64,000 nucleotides of DNA from Planctomycetota bacterium (lineage in GTDB: Bacteria; Planctomycetota; UBA1135; JADKAF01). The DNA is taken from assembly GCA_016719295.1 (NCBI GenBank), contig JADKAF010000001.1, forward strand, positions 3,410,001-3,474,000, in the 5' to 3' direction. The notes under the pieces are model-generated. The model ran no database searches. It saw only the letters and a program-made list of their open reading frames with translations, and had not been told where the DNA came from. This document shows, piece by piece, positions 41,873-49,434 of the stretch. A program made the position numbers and the translations under genes. Positions within the stretch are counted from its first letter, which is position 1. The number at the start of each line of letters is the position of its first letter.

Positions 41873-42601
41873 CTATCGGGCGAGGCGCTTCCGAGCCTCG
41901 AGATCGATCAGGATGCGCCGCGCGCCGTGCTTCGCGAGCTTGGGTGCTCGCTGCAGCAGCTCCGCTTCCGCCGCAAGCTCACGCCGCTCCAAGATCTCGA
42001 AGCCCACTGCCGAGAGCGCCGTCGCGATCTCGTCGCCGGTATGACAGAAGCTCGCGAAGCGCACCTCGACGCCATCGTCTTCGAAGTGCGCGTTCGTCCC
42101 CGTGAGGAGCAGATCCGAGTGGATCTCGAGCACGCGCAGTCGTCCCCCGGGCCGGAGCACACGCGCGATCTCGAGGAACGCTGCGTGCAAGTCTTCGAGA
42201 TGCTCCAGCACGAGCACCAACAGCGCTGCACCGAACGAGTGATCCGCGTCCGGCAAGGCCTGCAGCGGGGCGCGCACCCAGCGCACGCGTGGATCTCGGA
42301 CGCATCGGCTCGCCACTTCGAGCATGCCCGCCGAGCCATCGACGCCGGTGTAGCTGCGCGCGCCGGCGCGGAGGATCGCCTCGACATGGCGTCCGGTTCC
42401 GCAGCCGAGCTCGACGACGTCTTCTGCGGCGACCTCGAACGGCCAGCGCTCCAGCGCGAATGCCGTGGCGGCGACCATGGGGTTCTTGGTCGCGTCGTAG
42501 GTCTGGGACCAACGGTCGTAGCCGGCGAGGGTCTCTTCGTGCGGCAGGCGCCGTGCATGGCGCTCGGGTGCGAGCGCGCTCTCAGGATCGAGTCGGGACA
42601 T
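41873..42601 (-). CDS. Class I SAM-dependent methyltransferase
   Basis: A 242-residue methyltransferase of the UbiE/Methyltransf_11 type. Motif I is VVELGCGTGRHVEAIL at about 60-75, motif II is YTGVDGSAGML, and the region LLVLVLEHLEDLHAAFLEIA with RVLRPGGRLRVLEIH is characteristic. The front contains GYDRWSQTYDATKNPM, typical of the family. The methyl acceptor cannot be identified. It is divergent from the RluE gene across 248 bases and convergent with the small gene at 41597. Confidence 0.93.
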   Translation of the reverse strand: MSRLDPESALAPERHARRLPHEETLAGYDRWSQTYDATKNPMVAATAFALERWPFEVAAEDVVELGCGTGRHVEAILRAGARSYTGVDGSAGMLEVASRCVRDPRVRWVRAPLQALPDADHSFGAALLVLVLEHLEDLHAAFLEIARVLRPGGRLRVLEIHSDLLLTGTNAHFEDDGVEVRFASFCHTGDEIATALSAVGFEILERRELAAEAELLQRAPKLAKHGARRILIDLEARKRLAR

Positions 42602-42849
42602 GGTGCTCCTCGGTTGCGCGCCACTTCCCAGGCGCCGAGCGGGAGCAAGTAACGTCCGCCAGACGTGCCGAGAACTTAGCTCACGAGTGCAGCCAAGCGC
42701 AAGAGTGCCGAAGCGACGAGAGCTGCTCATCGACTCGGGAGCGCCTTCGTCCTCGACGAGGACCTCTCTCGAGACCAGAATCCCTCGCTCGAGCAACCCG
42801 CGACCTGCATGCGGAAGACGCACCGCACGCTGTCGCTCGAGCCTGCCCG

Positions 42850-43386
42850 ATGAGCCGCATCCTGCTCTTCCACAAGCCCTTCGGCGTGATCTGCCAGTTC
42901 ACTTCAGACGGGCAGCATCCGACGCTGGCGGACTACATCGAGCGGCCGGGCTTCTATGCGGCAGGCAGGCTCGACACCGATAGCGAGGGCCTGCTGGTCC
43001 TGACCGACGATGGTCGACTGCAAGCGCGGATCACCGACCCGCGGCAGAAGCTTCCGAAGACCTACTGGGCGCAAGTCGAAGGCGTGCCCGACGAGACGGC
43101 GCTGCAGAGCTTGCGCCGCGGCGTGCGCCTCAGCGACTTCACCACGCAGCCCGCGGAAGCGCGTGGCATGGACGAGCCCGCCGACTTGTGGCCGCGCCAC
43201 CCACCGATCCGCGTGCGGAAGGCGATCCCCACGAGCTGGCTCGAGCTCGTGCTCCGCGAAGGCAAGAACCGACAGGTACGGCGCATGACGGCAGCGGTCG
43301 GTTTGCCGACCTTGCGCTTGATCCGCTACCGCATCGGGGAGTGGACGCTCGACGGCTTGGAGCCGGGGCGCTGGCGCTTGCTGTAG
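42850..43386 (+). CDS. rluE: 23S rRNA pseudouridine synthase RluE
   Basis: A 178-residue RsuA-family synthase without an S4 domain, as in RluE, which converts U2457 of 23S rRNA to pseudouridine in Escherichia coli. The catalytic Asp42 lies in GRLDTDSEGLLVLTDDG. The C-terminal half is very close to my memory of the E. coli protein (WPRHPPIRVRKAIPTSW, EGKNRQVRRMTAAVG, PTLRLIRYRIGEW). It is about 39 residues shorter at the N-terminus, which is the variable part. The ATG at 42850 is fixed by the conserved ILLFHKPFGV. It converges with the carbamoyltransferase gene. Confidence 0.94.
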   Translation: MSRILLFHKPFGVICQFTSDGQHPTLADYIERPGFYAAGRLDTDSEGLLVLTDDGRLQARITDPRQKLPKTYWAQVEGVPDETALQSLRRGVRLSDFTTQPAEARGMDEPADLWPRHPPIRVRKAIPTSWLELVLREGKNRQVRRMTAAVGLPTLRLIRYRIGEWTLDGLEPGRWRLL

Positions 43387-43421
43387 CGCTCACTTCGAAC
43401 CTTGCGCGCTCGCGACGCGCG

Positions 43422-45461
43422 CTACGGAGCGGTGACCCAGCGCACGAGGCGCCGCTTCCAGAGCCGCTCCAGTCGCGCGCGGATCTCCAGCGCGCTCGCT
43501 CCCGTCTCGCGTCGGAGGCGCGCGATCAACTCGGAGACGGTCGCGGTGCCATCGGCGCACTCGAGCACGATGCCGCCGAGCTCGTCCTCTTCGTAGGTTC
43601 GACCGCGGAGCAGGATCGAGACGGAGAGCGGCTCGCCGGAGACCGCGCTCTGCGTCTCCAAGACGGCGTCCATCGCGTGCAGCGGAACCAGCTTGGCGAG
43701 CCGGCGCGGCGAGGGGAACGCGGCCTTCCGGACCAAGGTGGGACCGAGCACGAGCAGATCCAGCTCGGAGTCGAGGAACGCGCGCAGCGCGTCCTCCGGG
43801 CTCTCGACGATCGGCTCGCTGTCGATGTTGAACGAGGTGTTGAGCAGCACGGGCAGGCCCGTGCGACGCTCGAACGCCGAGAGGAGCTCGTAGTAGAGCG
43901 GGTTCATCTCGCGAGTGAGCGTCTGGATGCGCGCAGAGCCATCGATGTGCACGGCGGCGGCGAGCTTCTCTGCGGCGCGAGCGCGCGTGGGAACCGTGAG
44001 CGACATGTAGGGGCTCGCGGAATCCGAGGCGAAATACGTCGCGGCCCGCTCGGCGAGCACCGTCGGCGCAAAGGGACGGAACGCCTCGCGCTTCTTCACG
44101 CGCGCGTTCAAGTGCTTCCACGTGCTGCGCCGCCCGGGGTGCGCCAGGATGCTGCGGTTCCCGAGCGCGCGCGGTCCGAACTCGGAGCGCCCTTGGAACC
44201 ACGCGACGAACTCGTGCCGCGCCAAGGCCGCCGCCGTGCGCTCGACGAGATCCGCGGGTCGCTCGACTTCGATCCACGGCGCGTAGTCGCAGAGCGCCTC
44301 CTCGAGCTCTTCCGCGGGGATCTCGCGGCCCAGATACGGCGAGGGTGCCACGCGCGAGGCCTTCACGCGCCGCAGCTCGTGAACGCCGAAGTGCCCGCAG
44401 CCGATGGCCACGCCTTCGTCGCCCGGATAGGGCGGGATGAAGACGCGCTCGAAGCCGGCCTCGCGCACGATCCGTCCGTTCAGCAGGCTGTTCAGCGCAA
44501 CGCCACCCGTGAAGCAGAGGTTCTTCGCGCCGGTCGAGCGCTGGAGACGCCGCACGAAGTCGAGCACGACGCGCTCCAAGTCGCTCTGCACGCGGGCCGC
44601 GAACGACTCGTAGAGCTTGCGACGGCGCGCGACGGCCCACTCGTTCGGATGCGGCAGCGCGCCGAGCACGTTCCAGTCCACGCGCAAACGTTCCAGCGGG
44701 CCCTTCAGGAACGGAGCGCAGCGCGAGGCATCGCCGTACGCGGCGAGCCCCATCACCTTGCCGCACTGATTCCAGTCGCCGAAGAGCTGGCTCGAGACGC
44801 GCGAGTACACCGCACCCACGCTCTCCATGTCGTCGAAGCCGTAGTTGAAGAGGAACTCGGGGCTGCGCACCGGCGTCCAGCGCTTGAAGAGCAGGCGCAG
44901 TCGCCCGTCGCGGAAGCTGTAGACCGTCTCCGCCTCGCGCCAGCGCTGCGCGGGATCGAGGGTCTCGGGCACCTGCACGAAGCTCGGCTCCCGCTCGAGC
45001 GCGGCATCGTTCGCGAAGCGCCTGTCCACCGGCTCCATCGCGAGCTCGCGCGGACTCCCCATGCCGTCCATCACGAGGATGAGCCCCGCGTCGAACGGCG
45101 CGCACGGCAGGACGCTCCACGCATGCGCGAGGTGATGCGAGAGCTCCCACCGTTCCGCGTGTGGAAAGAGGTTGTGCGGGTCCAGCGACGAGGGCGGCGC
45201 CGCATGCAGCGCCACTTGGAAGGGCAACCCGGGCTCGTACGCGTCGATGCGGAAGAGGTGGTTGTTCTGGACGACGAGGCGCACGTCCGCGAGCGGCACT
45301 CCCGTGCTCTGCAGGAGGTGACGCATCAGATCGGCGACATCGCCGCCGGCGTGCTTCTTGCGCGTCAGCCGCTCCTTCTGGAGAGCGATGCGCAGCGCGC
45401 CCTGCTCGTCGAAGAGTGCGGCCGAAGTCGAGTGCGTGTACTTGTTGAGTCCGAGGATCAA
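43422..45461 (-). CDS. NodU/CmcH-type carbamoyltransferase with an added C-terminal winged-helix-like domain
   Basis: A 679-residue enzyme that transfers a carbamoyl group from carbamoyl phosphate to a hydroxyl. The N-terminal ASKHA-like Kae1-type domain shows ELSHHLAHAWS, LILVMDGMGS and CFTGGVALNSLLNGRI; the C-terminal catalytic part shows WFQGRSEFGPRALGNRSIL, FRPFAPTVL and LNTSFNIDSEPIV. Beyond the usual end (about 575) there are about 100 further residues (EDELGGIVLECADGTATVSE, LIARLRRETG) that look like a PqqD/winged-helix module. The start codon is TTG at 45461, the only one that keeps MILGLNKYTHSTSAALF. Such enzymes tailor natural products or surface sugars; no biosynthetic cluster is adjacent. 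Confidence 0.92.
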   Translation of the reverse strand: MILGLNKYTHSTSAALFDEQGALRIALQKERLTRKKHAGGDVADLMRHLLQSTGVPLADVRLVVQNNHLFRIDAYEPGLPFQVALHAAPPSSLDPHNLFPHAERWELSHHLAHAWSVLPCAPFDAGLILVMDGMGSPRELAMEPVDRRFANDAALEREPSFVQVPETLDPAQRWREAETVYSFRDGRLRLLFKRWTPVRSPEFLFNYGFDDMESVGAVYSRVSSQLFGDWNQCGKVMGLAAYGDASRCAPFLKGPLERLRVDWNVLGALPHPNEWAVARRRKLYESFAARVQSDLERVVLDFVRRLQRSTGAKNLCFTGGVALNSLLNGRIVREAGFERVFIPPYPGDEGVAIGCGHFGVHELRRVKASRVAPSPYLGREIPAEELEEALCDYAPWIEVERPADLVERTAAALARHEFVAWFQGRSEFGPRALGNRSILAHPGRRSTWKHLNARVKKREAFRPFAPTVLAERAATYFASDSASPYMSLTVPTRARAAEKLAAAVHIDGSARIQTLTREMNPLYYELLSAFERRTGLPVLLNTSFNIDSEPIVESPEDALRAFLDSELDLLVLGPTLVRKAAFPSPRRLAKLVPLHAMDAVLETQSAVSGEPLSVSILLRGRTYEEDELGGIVLECADGTATVSELIARLRRETGASALEIRARLERLWKRRLVRWVTAP

Positions 45462-45613
45462 GGCGGGTCGGGCCTCGCAGCGCTGCCTGCACGAACGGCC
45501 CCCTCGGGTCCGTGATCATCGGCCGAGGAGCTCGTTCTCGCGGCGGGCATGGTAGCGATCAGAGGAGGCGAAACGAACCCAATCTCCCCGCGATCGGCGA
45601 GTACACTGCGCGC

Positions 45614-47179
45614 ATGCTCACGCACCTCTTCGCCCTCCTCCTCGGTCTGGCCCTCCCGCTCGCCGCGCAGGAGCCCCCGACCCTGCGCGTGTTCCTGCTG
45701 GCCGGCCAATCCAACATGGAGGGCCACGGCGTCGTCGATCTCGACGATGCGCGCGACTACAACGGCGGACGCGGGACGCTCGCGGCGTTCCTCCGCACGG
45801 CCGAAGGCCAGTCCGGCTGGAAAGACCTCCAGCGCGAAGATGGCGCCTTCGCGACGCGCGACGATGTCTTCGTCACCTATCGCACGATGAACGGCGAGCG
45901 GAAGTGCGGCGCGCTCTCGATCGGCTTCGCCGTGTACGGCGGCCGGCATCACCTCGGCCCCGAGCTCGGCATCGGGCGCGCGCTCGGCGAGCACTGTGTC
46001 GAGCCCGTGCTGCTGGTGAAGACCGCCTGGGGTGGCAAGAGCCTCGATCGGGACTTCCGTCCGCCGAGCGCCGGCGGCGAGGTCGGTCCGTTCTATCGGC
46101 AGATGCTTGCGGAGTACCGCGAGGCGCTCTCGCAGCTCGCGGTCGATCATCCGCAGCTCGCGAAGCACCGCCCGCGCTTGGACGGGTTCCTCTGGTTCCA
46201 AGGCTGGAACGACGCCTGCGAGGACGCGGCGACGAAGAGCTACGCGCAGAACTTGGCGCATCTCATCGCCGATCTGCGCGCCGAGTTCGCGGATCCCGAG
46301 CTGCCCTTCGTCGTCGGCGAGACGGGGAACTGGGATGGCGAGGAGTTCCGGAGCGCGCAGCGCGCGGGCTGCTACGCGCCTGCGATCGTCGCGCATACGC
46401 GCTTCGTCGCGACGCGGCACTTCCTGCGGAAGGCCGAAGACTCCCCCAACACGACGCACGGCCATCACTGGTACGGCAACGGCGAGAGCTACCTGAAGAT
46501 CGGCGATGCGCTCGGCCGCGCGATGGCCGGGCTGCTCAGATCGCGCACGCCCCCCGCGATCCCCGAGCGCGCGAACCCGCGGCGCTGGAGCGAGACGCTC
46601 GACGCCTTCGATCGCGAAGCCGTGCCGCCGCGGCGTCCGATCGTGTTCGTCGGCAGCTCGAGCATCCGCCTCTGGAAGACGCTCGCCGACGACCTGGCAC
46701 CGCTGCCGGTGCTGAACCGCGGCTTCGGCGGCTCGGGGATCTTCGACACGATCTACTGGCTGGAGCGTCTGGTCGCGCGCCACGACCCCGCCGCGGTCGT
46801 CGTGTTCGCCGGCAGCAACGACCTCGCGGGCGAAGCTCCGCGCAGCGCCACCTGGGTCGCGGAGCGCTTCGACGAGCTCGTGCTGCGTCTCCGCGCCCTC
46901 GGTTGCTCAGCCCCGCTCGTGTACATCTCGATCACGCCCGCGCCGAGCCGCGTCGCGCACCTCGCCGCGGTGCGCGAAGCGAACGCGCTCATCGCCGCGC
47001 GCTGCGCGCGCGACCCTTCGCTGCACTTCCTCGACACCGCCGCCACGATGGTCGACGCGAACGGCCAGCCCGACCCGCAGTGGTTCGTGCAGGACCTCCT
47101 GCACCTGAATGCCAAGGGCTACGCCCACTGGACCAGCCAGCTCCGCCCCCTCCTCGAGAAGCTCTCCCTTCCCCGCTAA
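45614..47179 (+). CDS. Secreted double esterase: sialate O-acetylesterase fused to an SGNH hydrolase
   Basis: A 521-residue exported protein with a signal peptide (LFALLLGLALPLAAQ). The first domain (about 25-310) is SASA/DUF303: FLLAGQSNM with Ser33, ELGIGRALGEH, FLWFQGWNDACED and HHWYGNGESYLKIG. The second domain (about 330-520) is a separate SGNH hydrolase: IVFVGSSSIRLW, LNRGFGGSG, VVFAGSNDLAGEA and DLLHLNAKGY. Two esterase centres on one chain suit the removal of acetyl groups from a polysaccharide. Its stop codon TAA (47177-47179) lies at the left tip of palindrome B1. The upstream start is set by the ATG before the signal peptide. Confidence 0.92.
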   Translation: MLTHLFALLLGLALPLAAQEPPTLRVFLLAGQSNMEGHGVVDLDDARDYNGGRGTLAAFLRTAEGQSGWKDLQREDGAFATRDDVFVTYRTMNGERKCGALSIGFAVYGGRHHLGPELGIGRALGEHCVEPVLLVKTAWGGKSLDRDFRPPSAGGEVGPFYRQMLAEYREALSQLAVDHPQLAKHRPRLDGFLWFQGWNDACEDAATKSYAQNLAHLIADLRAEFADPELPFVVGETGNWDGEEFRSAQRAGCYAPAIVAHTRFVATRHFLRKAEDSPNTTHGHHWYGNGESYLKIGDALGRAMAGLLRSRTPPAIPERANPRRWSETLDAFDREAVPPRRPIVFVGSSSIRLWKTLADDLAPLPVLNRGFGGSGIFDTIYWLERLVARHDPAAVVVFAGSNDLAGEAPRSATWVAERFDELVLRLRALGCSAPLVYISITPAPSRVAHLAAVREANALIAARCARDPSLHFLDTAATMVDANGQPDPQWFVQDLLHLNAKGYAHWTSQLRPLLEKLSLPR

Positions 47180-47254
47180 CCGAACGTACGGTGCCAGAGC
47201 AAATTCCTCCGGTTGCTAACCGGAGGAATTTGCTCTGGCACCGTACGTTCGGTT
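47178..47254. repeat. Palindromic repeat family B, copy 1
   Basis: A perfect inverted repeat with 37-bp arms (47178-47214, 47218-47254) and a GCT loop. Core motifs are GAACGTACGGTGCC, CAGAGCAAATTCC and TCCGGTT. Its first two bases belong to the TAA stop of the preceding gene; it lies 34 bases before the next ATG. It would fold into a very long RNA hairpin in either direction. Confidence 0.95.
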
Positions 47255-47287
47255 TCACTCCGTGACGCGCCGCCCATGAGGATTCCG

Positions 47288-48628
47288 ATGCATCGATTTC
47301 TCCTCTCGCCCGCCATCGCTCTATGCGCGATCCCCGAGCTCCTCGCCCAGCTCGACTGGACACAGCTCACCCCTTCCGCATTGCCTACCGCGCGCGGTGG
47401 TCACGGCATGGCGTACGACGACGCGCGCGATCAAGTCGTGCTCTTCGGCGGCAACGTCTCCGGCGTGGGCTTCACCAACGACACCTGGATCTACGACGGA
47501 ACGACGTGGACGCAGGTGTTCCCCGCCAGCTCGCCGCCGGCGCGCGCCGGTCATCCGCTGGCCTACGATCCGATCCGACAACGCGTCGTGCTCCACGGCG
47601 GCATCCCGATCGGCGGAGGCGCGCTGAACGACACCTGGGAGTGGGACGGCTCGAGCTGGACGCAGATCACGACGCCGACCCCTGCGCCCTTCAAGCGCTC
47701 GCATCCGTTGGTGTTCCATCCGACGCGCGCCTCGCTGGTCGCTTGGGGCGGCTACGACGGCGGCGCGGATACGAGCGACACCTGGGAGTACAACGGGGTC
47801 GACTGGCAGCCGATCTCGACGGCGAATGCGCCGGCGCCGCGGCGCGCGAGCGAGATGGCCTACGATCCGAATACGGGCTCGCTCGTGCTCTTCAGCGGCT
47901 ATCTCCAGGGCGCGGACACCTGGCTGTTCGACGGCTTCAACTGGCGGCAGGTCTTTCCGACGACGGTGCCCCCGGCGCGCTATGACCACGCGATGTGCAG
48001 CGATCTGCGGCGCGACCGCGTGGTGATGTTCGGCGGCCTCGGCACCAGCGACACCTGGGAGTGGAACGGCAGCAACTGGTTGCTGCGCTCACCCGTCACG
48101 AGTCCCTCCGCACGCTTCGATCCGTACTTCGTGTGGGACGGCCTTCGTCAGCGCTCGCTCATGTTCGGCGGTGTCGCGGGGACTCCCGACTTCTGGTCCG
48201 TCTCGACGCGCAGCCCCGCCAACGCGGTCGTGAATGGAACGGCGTGCGCTGGGACGGCCGGCGCCGCATCGGTCGCGATCTCGGCGCTCCCTTGGGCGAA
48301 CTCCACGGTCGATGTCTCCGTCTCGAACGTCGGTTCCCAGCCGGTGCTCCTCGCGTTCGGCATCTCCGACCAGAGCTGGCTCGGCATCCCGCTGCCCCTC
48401 GATCTCACGTTCCTGCAGGCTCCCGGCTGCGCGCTCTATCTCGCGATCGAGTCCAGCTTCGCGCTCACCCCGACCGGCGGAACCGCCGCGCTGAGCTTCC
48501 CGATTCCGGGCGGCAGCTTCCTCGCCGGCGCCGAAGCCTTCTTCCAGGGCATCGTCTTCGATCCGAGCGCGAACCCGCTGGGCTTCGCGTTCTCGAACTA
48601 CCTCACGGCGACGATCGGCCTGCGCTGA
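47288..48628 (+). CDS. Secreted kelch-type propeller protein with the shared C-terminal module
   Basis: A 446-residue exported protein (signal peptide FLLSPAIALCAIPELLAQ). Residues about 25-315 are five to six kelch-like blades, each with a GGHGMAYDDARDQVVLFGG- or SDTWEWNGSNW-type segment. Residues about 320-446 are the planctomycete C-terminal module: NGTACAGTAGAASVAIS, FGISDQSWLGIPLPLDL and PGCALYLAI, then FPIPGGSF. The ATG at 47288 is chosen over 47276 because GAGGA (47278-47282) is five bases upstream. Role unknown; binding at the surface is likely. It converges with the ECF gene at 48656 across 27 bases. Confidence 0.9.
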   Translation: MHRFLLSPAIALCAIPELLAQLDWTQLTPSALPTARGGHGMAYDDARDQVVLFGGNVSGVGFTNDTWIYDGTTWTQVFPASSPPARAGHPLAYDPIRQRVVLHGGIPIGGGALNDTWEWDGSSWTQITTPTPAPFKRSHPLVFHPTRASLVAWGGYDGGADTSDTWEYNGVDWQPISTANAPAPRRASEMAYDPNTGSLVLFSGYLQGADTWLFDGFNWRQVFPTTVPPARYDHAMCSDLRRDRVVMFGGLGTSDTWEWNGSNWLLRSPVTSPSARFDPYFVWDGLRQRSLMFGGVAGTPDFWSVSTRSPANAVVNGTACAGTAGAASVAISALPWANSTVDVSVSNVGSQPVLLAFGISDQSWLGIPLPLDLTFLQAPGCALYLAIESSFALTPTGGTAALSFPIPGGSFLAGAEAFFQGIVFDPSANPLGFAFSNYLTATIGLR

Positions 48629-48655
48629 GGCCAACGATTCGACTCGCTCGTAACC

Positions 48656-49234
48656 TCAGGAAGCGCGCGGCAGCAGCTTCTGGAGATAGGCGCAGGCGAA
48701 GCGCCAGTCGGTCTTCACCGTCGTGATACCGACGCCGATCGCTTCGGCGACCTCTTCGATGGTGAGGCCGCCGAAGACGCGGAGCTCGACGATCTGCGCG
48801 TGGCGCGCGTTCTGCGCCGCGAGGCTGGCCAGCGCGTCGTCGAGTGCGACCAGGTCGCCGGCCTGCACCTCGATGCGGTCGATCACCTCGTCGAGCGGCA
48901 GCCGCTGCGCGTCGCCGCCGCGCTTCTGGCGTCGGCGGTCGCGCGCGTGGTTCACGAGGATCTGGCGCATGGCCGTGGCGGCGACGGCGAGGAAGTGCGC
49001 CCGCCCTTCATAGCGAGCCTCGTCACCGGAGAGGCGCGCGATCTTGAGCCACGCTTCGTGGACGAGGGCCGTGGCCTGGAGGGTGTGGCCCACGCGCTGG
49101 TCGCGGAGCAGGACGGCGGCGAGGGAGCGGAGTTCGTCGTAGACCACCGGCAGCATCTCGTTCGCGGCGGAGGAATCGCCGGAGCGCAGACGCGCGAGGT
49201 AGCGGGCCAGGGTGTCGGAGTTCGAGGTGGTCAC
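48656..49234 (-). CDS. ECF sigma factor, TIGR02999 (ECF-SigG-like) type
   Basis: A 192-residue sigma factor if started at the GTG at 49234; a TTG at 49294 inside palindrome C would add 20 residues. Region 2 (MLPVVYDELRSLAAVLLRDQ, LQATALVHEAWLKIA, YEGRAHFLAVAATAMRQIL) and region 4 (LDDALASLAAQNARHAQIVE, LRVFGGLTIEEVAEAIGVG) match TIGR02999, the class common in Planctomycetes and Acidobacteria. No anti-sigma gene is adjacent. It is divergent from the large subtilase gene, whose promoter it could serve, with palindrome C in the 200-base gap. Confidence 0.92.
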   Translation of the reverse strand: MTTSNSDTLARYLARLRSGDSSAANEMLPVVYDELRSLAAVLLRDQRVGHTLQATALVHEAWLKIARLSGDEARYEGRAHFLAVAATAMRQILVNHARDRRRQKRGGDAQRLPLDEVIDRIEVQAGDLVALDDALASLAAQNARHAQIVELRVFGGLTIEEVAEAIGVGITTVKTDWRFACAYLQKLLPRAS

Positions 49235-49286
49235 GCGGGGAGAGCGGCGAGCCGGAGAGCCCCAGGTTACCGCACAAACGCGGTCA

Positions 49287-49364
49287 TCGATCAAATCGGG
49301 GTCAGACCCCCTGCTGATCGACGGTGCCGTCGATCAGCAGGGGGTCTGACCCCGATTTGATCGA
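49287..49364. repeat. Palindromic repeat family C
   Basis: A perfect inverted repeat with 38-bp arms (49287-49324, 49327-49364) and a TG centre. Motifs are GGGGTCAGACCCC, TGCTGATCGACGG and TCGATCAAATC. It occupies the divergent gap between the ECF gene start and the subtilase gene, so it could affect both promoters. The GGGGTCTGACCCC core is a type I recall from repetitive palindromes in other bacteria. Confidence 0.95.
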
Positions 49365-49434
49365 CGGGACCGGCCAGTCGGCGAGGAAACGGTGTCAGGG
49401 CGCTCGACCACCTTCTCCACGCGAGCGATCGCCC

